Assembly (NCBI GenBank): GCA_963966185.1
Contig: CAWZYM010000301.1
Coordinates: forward strand, 1 to 64,000
Reading direction: 5' to 3'
Origin: Rhabditoides inermis
Lineage: Eukaryota; Nematoda; Chromadorea; Rhabditida; Rhabditidae
Length of the DNA stretch: 64,000 bases
The translations under genes and the position numbers were made by a program. The notes below the pieces were generated by a model. It saw only the letters and a program-made list of their open reading frames with translations, was not told the DNA's origin and searched no databases. Positions 20,164 through 29,450 of this stretch are shown in pieces. Numbering within the stretch: position 1 is the first letter of the stretch; each line of letters starts with the position of its first letter.

Positions 20164-21049
20164 ATGCTGTCAGTCATTCGTTCAGCCATGCTTCTCGTCT
20201 TTTCTGCGACTCTGTTCGTAACGTGCAGTGCACTCACTCCCAATGTCGGGTATGCATGCAAGGAGAAACCTCCTAGTGTCAAGGTCCGTATTCCTCTCTC
20301 TTTATATCTCTCTAATTATCTATATATCTAGCTAATTTCTTCCCTCCCTCGTTCTCTCTCTCACTCTTTTCATCCCTCTTTTCAGTGGTTCAAAATAGCG
20401 ATGCGCTCGGAGTGCTATGCTTACATGCACTCGGGCTGTACCTCGGATCCCTATGCTGACATGTACACCTTCTCGTCCCATAAGGAGTGTATGGAGAGGG
20501 GACGTTAGTGTCTTCTCCCCGTTTTGCAGATACCTCATTTTTCCAGCCGAAATCGTCGACTACGCTCCCAGTTGCGCCACCGATCTGACCCAGCTCGATG
20601 TGAAGAGGGAATCGTGCTACGTGAAGACGGGGGTGAACCATCTTCGTGGAATCCTCCCTCACAGCTGTCGTCTTGCAGTGGGAGATGGATGGTGCTGAGC
20701 CAGCGGAGAAGTCCTGCCCGTCCGGCTACTCGTGTGAGAGAGTGTTCGCGTGGTACACATCCCGGCCTATCTACACGTGCTGCGAGGAGAAGTACGAGAG
20801 TGAGCAGCTACCAACTCAGACAAGTTCGCATTCCTTCCATTCTAGAGATGCGCAGTGAGTTCCAGCCAACGTGCCTTTATGGAACGATTGTGAAGCGAGA
20901 GGACGGAGAAGTGTTCAAGGTAGAGAGAGAGGGGGGTGGGGGAGAGAAAAGAGAGATTCTTGCAGGGGCTGAAGTGCTCGCACAACATGTGTCCCCGTGA
21001 CTCTGTCTGCGTTGAGACTCCCTTCTACGCCTACTGCTGTGCCTTCTAG
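20164..21049 (+). CDS. Secreted Kunitz-like/Lustrin-like cysteine-rich protein
   Basis: The only apparently intact member of the local family, in the spacer between the inverted arms. The start MLSVIRSAMLLVFSATLFVT is a signal peptide. Exon 2 (from 20386) has WFKIAMRSECYAYMHSGC and FSSHKECMERG, the second half of a Kunitz fold, but the Kunitz C2 and C6 positions lack Cys. Next come EIVDYAPSCATDLTQ, a CPSGYSCERVFAWYT to YTCC exon, QPTCLYGTIVKREDGEVFK and GLKCSHNMCPRDSVC, ending YAYCCAF. The latter exons have the C x4 C x5 C and CC pattern of Lustrin repeats. The product is likely secreted; protease inhibition is possible from the fold but unproven given the missing cysteines. Exon 3 borders near 20530-20660 are the least certain. 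Confidence 0.75.
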
Positions 21050-21213
21050 GCAATCTATGCCTTCTAGCAATGTGCACAATAAATGATTTTTGATCTTGAT
21101 GGATATGTATCGTTTGCCACCTTCCGATCGGCGCAAATGCAATGCACCGGCGAAGAATTATCGGCGATAACAAATGCACGTAGGGGAGACGGTATAAGGG
21201 AGAGGCTGGCGGA

Positions 21214-22342
21214 ATGCATTCAACGATGGGCGTCCTGCTTGTTCTCGTGCTGTCGGTTGCGGCGGTGGCCGGGTTCGACACAGTCAACCTACTCTCCGCG
21301 CCTATCTACACATATGCATGCGCGGAGTAACAGCCATCTATCATGGTACATAATCAGTGAGAGAAAGGGAGGGATGGCGGGAGAAGTAAGGTTTAGTGGC
21401 GCGCGGATTCTCTGCACCGAGAGTGCTACGCGTTCAAGAGTCTCGGATGCTTCCAAAACTCGCTCGTTCCGTATGACGTCTTCCCGTCTTCCCGAGCCAT
21501 CAAGCGTGCATGGAAGAAATGCGTGAGTACAGATTTTCTAGAACACTCACACCAGAGAGATTGCACGAACAGGAACTCTTATTGCACAAACAGGAACTCT
21601 CGAAGAAAAAAATCACGTAAACCTATCAAACATTATTCTCGATTTTCTTCGACTGCTTCAACGTGCTATATTTTTAGTGCCAGTCTTCGACTACATACCC
21701 ATGTGCGCAACATCGAGGTGAGAGATTGGAGACATTCTTGACTTGAAATTGACTGGTAATACTGAATCACTGCAGCGCGATCCGCTATCACACCCATCCC
21801 GACGTTGGAAAGGGATGCTCGTCGGGCCAGCGAGGATGGTACAGGTACTATTCACAGGGAAAGGTGCGACACCATCTTGTCTTTGGGATACTGTTGCCGA
21901 GAACTGGTTGACTGTTTCTAGGAGGAGCCCGAACAGTTCTGTGGAGTGCGGGGCAAATGCGTGAGAGAGAACGACGCATTTGGGATAACAAGAGCCGCCT
22001 GTTGTGATATCAATTACGAGAGTGAGTTATTTTTACTTCATGCTAATATTCATTACTATGTGTTTACACACGTAATCCGACAGATTTGCGATATACATCG
22101 TCTCATCGTGTTGCCTATTCGTTTAGAGTTCGCCAAAGAGTTCACAAACACCTGTCACTACGGCACCCCAGTTCTGCGAGAAGGGTCGGACCAGCTACTG
22201 AAGGTGGGCGGGGCAAGTGAGGCGGAGCAAGAGGGGCGGAGCCTACTGTCTCATTCAGGGGCTGCGCTGTGCGGACGGCATGTGTCCCACCGACTCCTAC
22301 TGCGTCGAGACAGCCTGGCACGCCTACTGCTGCGCCTTCTAG
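21214..22342 (+). pseudogene. Kunitz/Lustrin secreted gene, right-arm copy
   Basis: The mirror of the left-arm gene. Signal peptide exon MHSTMGVLLVLVLSVAAVAG, then NLLSAPIYTYACAE followed by a TAA where the left arm and paralogues encode Lys. The Kunitz-like exon carries an 8-bp duplication (CGTCTTCC, near 21480) that shifts the frame after YDVFPS. Later exons are intact: IRYHTHPDVGKGCSSGQRG, FCGVRGKCVREND, TNTCHYGTPVLREGSDQLLK and GLRCADGMCPTDSYC, ending YCCAF with TAG at 22340-22342. Its two lesions differ from the single lesion of the left arm. Confidence 0.65.
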
Positions 22343-23021
22343 ATGTGTGTGACTGTGTGGCTGACATAAACCATTTGTAATTGCACAAGGTTGTCTTCTT
22401 CATTTCCAAATCTGCAAAAAAAGGCATGCTGTCGTGACACATGCGAGAGCAATCGTGCGCGCGCATAGTTGCATGTGGATACTCGCGGATGGGAAAGAGT
22501 GGAAGACGCACGGATGGCGTGATACTCACGCAAGCACGGACCGCGGAGAGGAGTCATTCCATCTCCAGAGATGCTGGGCCGGTGCGCGCGCCTGTTCCAG
22601 GGAGTCGCTGGCGTCCCTTCCACGGTGCATCTCTCTCTCCCTCTCTCTCTCTCTCTCTCCCTCTCTCTCTCTCTCTCTCCCTCTTTCCTTCTCTCTCTTT
22701 CCTTCTACCCTTCATGTGCCTCTCTATCCTTTTCAACCCTAATCTAGAAACCTATCTCTTTCACCACCCAAGAATACGACCGCATGAGCTCTGCTCTTTG
22801 CACTATCTGCCTCGTCAACATTGTCATCATGGCCAATGGTTAGAGAGCACTGTAGCTTGTCGTAGTATACGGTACACCGCGTTCACGCATATCTACCGTA
22901 ACCCGTGCACCTACCGTACTGTTGCAGAACTGCGTGACTCGATGTGTTTCGTGCGTACTGTGGGCGAGTGTCGGGCGGCGGGGGCGTCAGCTGCTGAGGC
23001 TGTCGCTAGGCGTCGGTGCAT
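22339..23021 (-). CDS. Unknown small protein, tail-to-tail with Kunitz gene
   Basis: Not recognised. Four exons join in phase on the minus strand: MHRRLATASAADAPAARHSP and following to SATVR (from 23021), QIVQRAELMRSYSW (about 22790), MHRGRDASDSLEQARAPAQ to SVLA (about 22530-22630), and FGNEEDNLVQLQMVYVSHTV, ending at TAG 22341-22339. About 110 residues. The N-terminus is basic, Ala/Ser-rich and free of acidic residues, like a mitochondrial presequence. The stop overlaps the stop of the Kunitz gene on the other strand within CTAG. The second intron is a CT/GA tract. The left-arm copy is disrupted. The third exon could instead be an alternative start. Confidence 0.42.
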
Positions 23022-23138
23022 GCATATGAACAAACTGGAATAAACATATGTCCAATGTCGATCCCATGTTCATTCAATAAATATCTGAGAAACTGTGGTC
23101 ATTGGTATTTCCGATTATAAGAGTTTCGCCATTCGATT

Positions 23139-23494
23139 TCGATCGGCAGTGGTGGTCAGAGAACGACTGTGGGAAGGTGGCTCTGCGAGAGAGGCAGAAA
23201 GCGCGGAACGATCTCGTCAATATGTAGCTGGTACGCATTCTTCATATTCACAACCAACACGCTCTGTCTGGGGCAGTGCGGGATGAGTGAGTTGAAAGAG
23301 AGAGGGCAGAGAGATAGAGAGGGGGGGGGGGAGAGGGAGGAGGGAGAGAGAGAGAATTACTGAAAGAGAGAGAGATAACTCCGTTTCAGTGCGAGAATAC
23401 GATGTGCAGAATAGGCAGAATTGGGAAGAGCGCCTGAAGAAGTACCAACAGTTCCGTGTTCGATTCGCAGAGAGGGAGAAGGAGAAGAAATAAA
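23139..23494 (+). other. Possible two-exon fragment of unknown gene
   Basis: A stretch reading WWSENDCGKVALRERQKARN, and after a GA-tract intron (23290-23385) an exon YDVQNRQNWEERLKKYQQFR ending with TAA at 23494. The second has strong helical, charged character. The two do not join in an obvious phase. The left arm has diverged versions of both. A gene edge captured by the duplication is likely; function unknown. Confidence 0.3.
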
Positions 23495-24028
23495 GATCTA
23501 TGATACCCAGTCTCTTCACTGTATTGTTATGCGATGCGGTTTGGAGTGTAAGAGCCGATGGAATGTTTGACGATCTACTTTCATCATGGAATAAAACTGT
23601 GATTGGAAATATTTTTGTTTATGTTGTCTGATACACTCTGACAGATACACTCTGACTCTCTGACGCTGTTTCATGGTAACATTCTCATCCTCGCTGGTGG
23701 ACGATTTTGCCGGTTGTATTTCGTTGTTCCTGAATAACTGATTTATTACCGAACTCCGAAAATATTTTATTACTAATTTATTAACTCATCATCCTCGCGT
23801 TTCTCGCTAGAGAGCGGTTGCCCTATTCGCCCCTCTCTCGCGCTGCTGCCGTATTGATCGCCCCCTGATCTACCGCAGCTTCACGCCAACTTGGCCCAGT
23901 GGATACGTTTTGAAACTGGGCCCGTACAGTGAGTCGGGTTAGCTGCTTCTCTCTCTCTCGCGCGCTTCCCTTTTCTCACTTTCTCACTCTTTTGGGTGGT
24001 TTTTGTATGGACCAAACCAGGTACTGCC

Positions 24029-25054
24029 ATGGATTCTTCTCAGTTCTCTTTCTTCTCTCGCATGCTCGAGCAGCAGAATCTCCTGATTGAGCAGCACGGC
24101 AAGCTCATCGCCAACCAGAGCAAGCAGCTGGAGGCTATTCAAGAGACTGTGTCGCAAAACACCGCGGCCCTGTCTCGTCTGCTGGCAGCAATCGACTCGC
24201 CCCCTGCCGCCCGCTCGCCCCAAATTCCCACGCTCACCTACTCGAGTGTGGCACGCGTGATGCACTCGGAGTCGGCTCGCTCCGTGTTCCTCGACAAGGC
24301 GACTCGCGCCGTTATCGTCGGTAGGGAGGAGAAGAAGACTGACGAGGAGACCTCCAAGGACGACTTCCTCTTCATCGGGGAGCTTGTCCGCGCCACCGGT
24401 GACGAGGAGCTGATCCAACTGTACGGCCAGAGGAAGATCTCGTGCCACCGCCACCCCGCTGTCCGACCGCCCAAGGGAAACCGCATCATCAAGGTCCAGC
24501 TGGAGACAAGCCAGCTCCGAGATCGTCTTCTTTCGGGCATTTACTCGCACAGGTGGAGCGCGCTGGAGAACGTACAGTTTCGCTACGCTCGCCGAGACTA
24601 CACCGAGGAAGAACTGGCAGAAGACCGGGCCCTGCGGGGGCAGGCCAAGTCCCTTAATGAGTGTGCAGGCAAGGTCGCCTTCGTCGTCCGCGACTGCCGA
24701 CTCGTCAAGCTGCGTGTCCCCCGCGAGTTCAAGGATCACACGTCGCCTTCCGCAGCCCCGCCTCCTCTGCCACTCGTCTCTGAGTTCGTGCCGCCCACCG
24801 TCCCCGCCTCCAGGAGTAGCCGTGTCACCGCTGTCACCACTGCCTCTGCGCGCTCGCAGTCTCGCGCGTCTCGCTCTCGTGCCGCTTCCTGTTCCACTGC
24901 GCGTTCTCTCTCTTCTACTCGCGGGTCTAAACGGGTTGCTGACGAGTCTGCCGGAGACACTTTCCAGGAGCCGAAGCGGGTCGCCGGGGACGCTGCCGCT
25001 TCCTCTTCTGCCGCGGACACTGCCGTGACGATGGACGTGTCCGCCGTCTCCTAG
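24029..25054 (+). CDS. Retrotransposon ORF1
   Basis: 341 residues from MDSSQFSFFSRMLEQQNLLI. Residues 10-60 form a likely coiled coil (EQHGKLIANQSKQLEAIQET). A central domain includes FLFIGELVRATGDEELIQLY and NRIIKVQLETSQLRDRLLSG, resembling the RNA-binding fold of other two-ORF retrotransposons, followed by a Ser/Arg-rich basic tail. It would coat element RNA. The frame is intact. Codon use is GC-rich compared with ORF2, which is AT-rich. Confidence 0.8.
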   Translation: MDSSQFSFFSRMLEQQNLLIEQHGKLIANQSKQLEAIQETVSQNTAALSRLLAAIDSPPAARSPQIPTLTYSSVARVMHSESARSVFLDKATRAVIVGREEKKTDEETSKDDFLFIGELVRATGDEELIQLYGQRKISCHRHPAVRPPKGNRIIKVQLETSQLRDRLLSGIYSHRWSALENVQFRYARRDYTEEELAEDRALRGQAKSLNECAGKVAFVVRDCRLVKLRVPREFKDHTSPSAAPPPLPLVSEFVPPTVPASRSSRVTAVTTASARSQSRASRSRAASCSTARSLSSTRGSKRVADESAGDTFQEPKRVAGDAAASSSAADTAVTMDVSAVS

Positions 25055-25096
25055 GGAGCTCGCCAGGCCCCAGATCAATCTCCTCTCTATGCGCAG

Positions 25097-28007
25097 GTGG
25101 CTCCCCCTTTTGTAGATTCTGTAGATTGTGATTGTGATACTGTAAATTGTCATAATGTTGATTCTGGTAGCTCTGTCCGTATTCCATTTTCGAAGGTTCT
25201 GTTAATTAACGTGCGCTCGGTCAAAAACAAGCTATATGAACTCGAACTTCTTCTAAACACCGAAAAGCCCATGATTGTTATACTGACCGAAACCTGGCTC
25301 AGCCCACACGAATCAATCGCTTCACTCTCACTGGGTGATCGATATTCCATTTTGCGTTCCGATAGGCTCACTCATGCAGGGGGTGTAATGGCGTTGTATC
25401 AATCAAATATTTCTATTAAGCTAATCAGGTCAACATCGATCAACAATCTCTCCGAAATTCTCTCATTTGATGTTTTCCCTTCTGACAATTTGCACTTAGA
25501 TAGACCAATACGCTTCATTGCTTGCTACCGTACGCCCGGCTCTACTCCCGAAATTAAACGAACAGGGTTCCAGCTCATTTCTGAATTAGACTCACTTATT
25601 GACTCCGAAAACAGGTCACATATTGTTTTAGGCGATTTTAATGCGCCTTCAATCGATTGGAAATGCGGTCGTGCTTTTGACTCCTTTGACAAATCGCTCT
25701 TGGATTTCGCTTGCTTACACTCAATGTTTCAAACGGTAAACAAACCTACCATGGTTAAACGTACCGGCATAAAATCAAATATTCTCGATATAATACTTGT
25801 CGACAATTCCTCTCTTGTAACTAGTACACGCATACTTCATCGCTTCAGTACCTGCGATCATCTGCCAGTTGAATTCATATTGCGCGTCGAAGACATGTCT
25901 GCACACCACAAACCTGATCTCGTACGAAACTATAGAAATGTAAACTGGGATACCATTAACAATGCTATTGATTCTATTCGCTGGACGCGTGTTTTTATTG
26001 GCAAAACAGTTGAACAAGCTGCATCCAAGTTTTACGAAATCATACATGACATAATTGATGCTCACATTCCGCTTGTCGCTCCAGCTAACAAACGCCCCCG
26101 CCCATTACCTCGTTATCTAACTAAGCTGAAGCGACAAGCCAATAAACTTTCTTCAACGAGACCCCACTCCATCGATTCTAATAGGTCACAGCGTCGCCTA
26201 CGTAAAGCAATACTTTCTTGGAATTGCAAGCGTGAATCTAAATTGATCGTTAATGGCAATAAATCAGCTTTCTATCGTGATGTTCGAAATAAAATGCATC
26301 CCGACGGTGGCATCGGCGCAATTTGTCACGATGATATTTTCATTCACAATGCGCTGGACAAATGTGAGATCTTTGCTGACTATTTTGAATCAGTTTATCG
26401 CGATTCCATCACACCACCTGGTGCTGACTTGCCTAAGCTACCACATTCACTTGATATGATTGACATTACCCTTCTCGAAGTTCATAAAATCATTTCCAAA
26501 CTTGATTCCAAATATAACACTTCTCCAGATGGTATTAACAACGTGTTTCTGAAACGTACGGCAACTTCCATATCGGTTCCATTGACGATTCTTTTTGCAA
26601 TGTCCATGTCTGTCAGAGAAATCCCATCTATTTGGAAAGAAGCTTGGGTGAAACCATTATTCAAAAAAGGCGCACGTGAATCTGTCTCAAACTACAGACC
26701 GATTTCTCTCACATGTAGCATCTCTAAAGTTATGGAAAGAATATGCGTTCAGCAGATTACAAAATACTTAGAAAAGCACAACCTTCTCTCCAAAAAACAA
26801 TTTGGTTTTCGCAAAAATCGATCCACTAATGCACAACTAATTGAATGTCATATGAATTGGTGCAAGCATATTTCATCTGGTTCCGTAATAGATTGCATCT
26901 ATTTCGACTTTAAAAAAGCATTTGATACCATCAACCATCAACCATGACCTTCTTTTCAAGAAACTTGACGCTATCGGTATTCGCGGTAATGCTCTTGGCT
27001 GGATAATTGAATTTCTCAAAAATCGCAAGCAATCTGTTATGATCGGATCTAAGCGTTCCTCACCGCGCACTGTTAATTGTGGCGTTCCACAAGGTTCGTG
27101 TCTTGGACCCTTGCTGTTCAACATTTTCATAGATAACATTCCTGATAATTTACCAGATGGCGTTTATTATGCGCTTTATGCAGACGATTTGAAAATTTAC
27201 TTTCCTTTTGATTTTACCAGTACTTCTGCGAAGTCTATTTTCCAAAAAGCCATTGACATAGTCGCAGCATGGTCAGCTTCATGGGGACTTCAGATATCCA
27301 CTGAGAAAACTCAAATATTGCATGTAGGCAAGCGGAATCCAAGGCACACTTATATCGTCCACGACTCAACTCTCAAACCAGTAGATTCTGCAAAGGATCT
27401 TGGTATTCTCATGAGTAATAACTTATTGTTCCGTGATCATTTCAAACAAATAATTCAACAAACTCTGTATTCTATAAATGATTTTCTTCGGACATACAAA
27501 ACACGAAATCCCACACTACTGATCACCGCATACACAACCTATTTTCGCTGTAAATTAGAATATTGCACTGAGCTCTGGAACCCTACTGATGTTGCTTCTG
27601 TAAACCTAATTGAGAGCATACAACGCTATTATACTCGTCGTGTGTGTCAGCGTATCGGGCGCAGCCTATCATATCCTCAACGCCTTCAGCTTTTCAATCT
27701 TCAAACTCTCGAAAATAGACGATTCTTGAATGATGTCACATACATTCACAAAGTAATCCACTCGAAAACTATATTGGACTATCATGGTCTTTTTGCAATT
27801 ATTCCATCTCGTACTCGTGGCTCTCATGAATTTAGAATTGTTCCATCATTTGATCACACAGGCCGTACCAGCACTTTTTTAAGCAGAACCTTCGCAATAT
27901 GGAATGCGCTTTCTCGTGACCTAATCTCCATCAATGATCCCTCTATCTTCAAATCACAACTCTCTACATTAGATCTCATGCCACCTAGCAAACTGCGCAA
28001 CCTATAG
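25097..28007 (+). pseudogene. Retrotransposon ORF2 with 7-nt frameshift
   Basis: Endonuclease plus reverse transcriptase. Endonuclease motifs: INVRSVKNK, LTETWLS, VLGDFNAPSIDW and CDHLPVEF. Reverse transcriptase motifs: NYRPISLTCSISKVMERI, QFGFRKNRSTNAQ and YFDFKKAFDTINH, then, in a second frame, VPQGSCLGPLLFNIFIDNI and YADDLKIYF. The frame breaks at about 26930-26945, where CATCAAC is tandemly duplicated. No other stop or shift is visible, so the lesion is recent. No ATG near the 5' end suits the frame, so the ORF2 start is unresolved (reinitiation after ORF1 is possible). Confidence 0.9.
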
Positions 28008-28167
28008 AGAGCTCTCCCCCCACTTCCTTTTCCATGTAATACTATGTGATTATGTTCGTGTTCAATATCATTGAAACCCCGTTTATACCTGCCGTTTGTA
28101 TTGCTCACTTTTTGTTTATAATTTCGATTTTTCCATGTTATCGGTAATAAACCTATCTATCTATCTA

Positions 28168-28290
28168 ACTCACCACAGATCTGACACAGACTCTGTCCGA
28201 GATCTGTGTGGAGTCTGTGACAGATCTGTGGGGGGCAGATCTGTCACAGATTTTCTACAGATCTGCTACAGATCTGTCACAGATGGTTTT
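28168..28290. repeat. CAGATCTG-rich palindromic repeat patch
   Basis: About 120 bp in which AGATCTG and its complement recur at least seven times, for example GATCTGTCACAGAT, with variants CAGACTCTG and GAGTCTGTG. It lies directly after the (CTAT)n tail of the second retrotransposon. Confidence 0.85.
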
Positions 28291-28557
28291 TCAAGTCGAA
28301 TATTCACCCGTTTCTTCTTTTAGCTGCCCTGATCCTACCGCCATCCGTGAAAACCAAAAATTACACCAATATCCAACAACAGTCCGTCCTCATAACAAAG
28401 TCGTCTTCAAGTAACAAACATCGATATTGATAATACGATTTATTTCGGAACAACATTTCAACATGAAACAACAATATATCGATAATATCGAATTGCCGAT
28501 CTCGCAGCCTTTCTTCTTCTACTTCTTTCTTTTTCTTCCCTCTTTGCCTTGGCAGTT

Positions 28558-28774
28558 TCATTCAATCGGCAGACGCCACGCGCTCACGAAATCTGTAATG
28601 ATAAGTTCAACATCGTACACATAATGAATAATACATAATACATAAAGTTGAGTATCAAAACTACGACGACTTTTACGCAAATCATTCACACAAAACAAGA
28701 CATTTCTGCTTACCTTTAGTGTTCCTGGTACAACCGCAGACGGCATCATCACCAAGGCAGAGAATGGCTTTCGT
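28558..28774 (-). other. Candidate small cysteine-containing peptide exons
   Basis: Two minus-strand exons (about 28714-28774 and 28558-28592) join in phase to give KAILCLGDDAVCGCTRNTKD and SAWRLPIE, then TGA. The upstream acceptor (TTGTAG) is good, but no convincing start exon is seen; a hydrophobic AT-rich stretch at about 28800-28880 could encode a signal peptide. Function unknown. Confidence 0.28.
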
Positions 28775-29414
28775 CTACAATGAGAGACTCACATGTAACG
28801 ATATTATACAAACTACATAGATACTCACAATGTATAGGTGAATAAATATAAAAAAAGCTATAAAAACATAAGAAAACACTTATAAAAAACAAACATGGCA
28901 GTTGATAACGTTGCCAAAACCGGCTACAGTCATCAAAATCTTGAATGTTTTCGTTCCAAGACCAATTTTAAAATCGAAATTAAGACTATTAAATTAGTTG
29001 CAAAATTTTATTACTATTTTATTAGTGCTAAATTAGTAGTAGGAATCCGCAATGATTCATTACTAATGAATGAGTTATAAACTTTTATTACTAATAAATG
29101 AATCTGATTTATTACTATCAAATTTTCATTAGTAATAAGTTACTAATTTATTACCCGGCGTGAATATCCTAGAACGTAAATATCCAAGATAAATAAATAT
29201 CGATAGTTTTTTAATTCAAAAAACGGTTGCAAAAGAGTTTCGCAAAAAATTTCCCGCCAACTATGTACGTTTCGAGTTCTGTGATGTACGTCATATCTCA
29301 CCATTGCAGAACATTGCACAACGTGTTGGAGCCTTCCCTTTTTGCAGTTTTGATTGTTGTTTTCTTTTCATTTCTGTATTTTTCATGTTATTCATATTTC
29401 TGAACATTTGTAAA
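28775..29414. other. AT-rich spacer
   Basis: An AT-rich stretch upstream of the ZNF598-type gene. A patch at about 28990-29150 contains repeated TTATTACT/ATTAGTAAT words that can pair with each other. No exon is supported apart from the possible small-peptide start. Confidence 0.5.
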
Positions 29415-29450
29415 ATGTCCGCATGGTGTGTAAGAACTCCAGAACTCATC

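Larger units (their letters stand above)
21045..23470. repeat. Right arm of large inverted duplication
   Basis: The reverse complement of 16627-19951. It starts at the 3' end of the spacer gene (shared block TCTATGCCTTCTAGCAATGT) and ends near TGTTCGATTCG. It keeps the empty site for the element at 18524-19465 and carries the mirrored gene pair. Confidence 0.92.
23830..28168 (+). mobile_element. Second non-LTR retrotransposon, two ORFs
   Basis: A plus-strand element with ORF1 (24029-25054), a 42-nt gap, ORF2 (about 25097-28007) and a short 3' UTR ending in (CTAT)n at about 28152-28168. The 5' border is not marked; GC-rich sequence without exons extends upstream to about 23830. Its tail and ORF1 differ from those of the element at 12326-16106, so it is a different family. 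The only clear coding lesion is a 7-nt duplication in ORF2. Confidence 0.85.

Noticed and set aside
23984..25153. A minus-strand 389-residue Arg/Gly-rich frame
   Set aside because: It is the antisense shadow of the second element's ORF1, which has GC-rich codon positions; it contains no domain.
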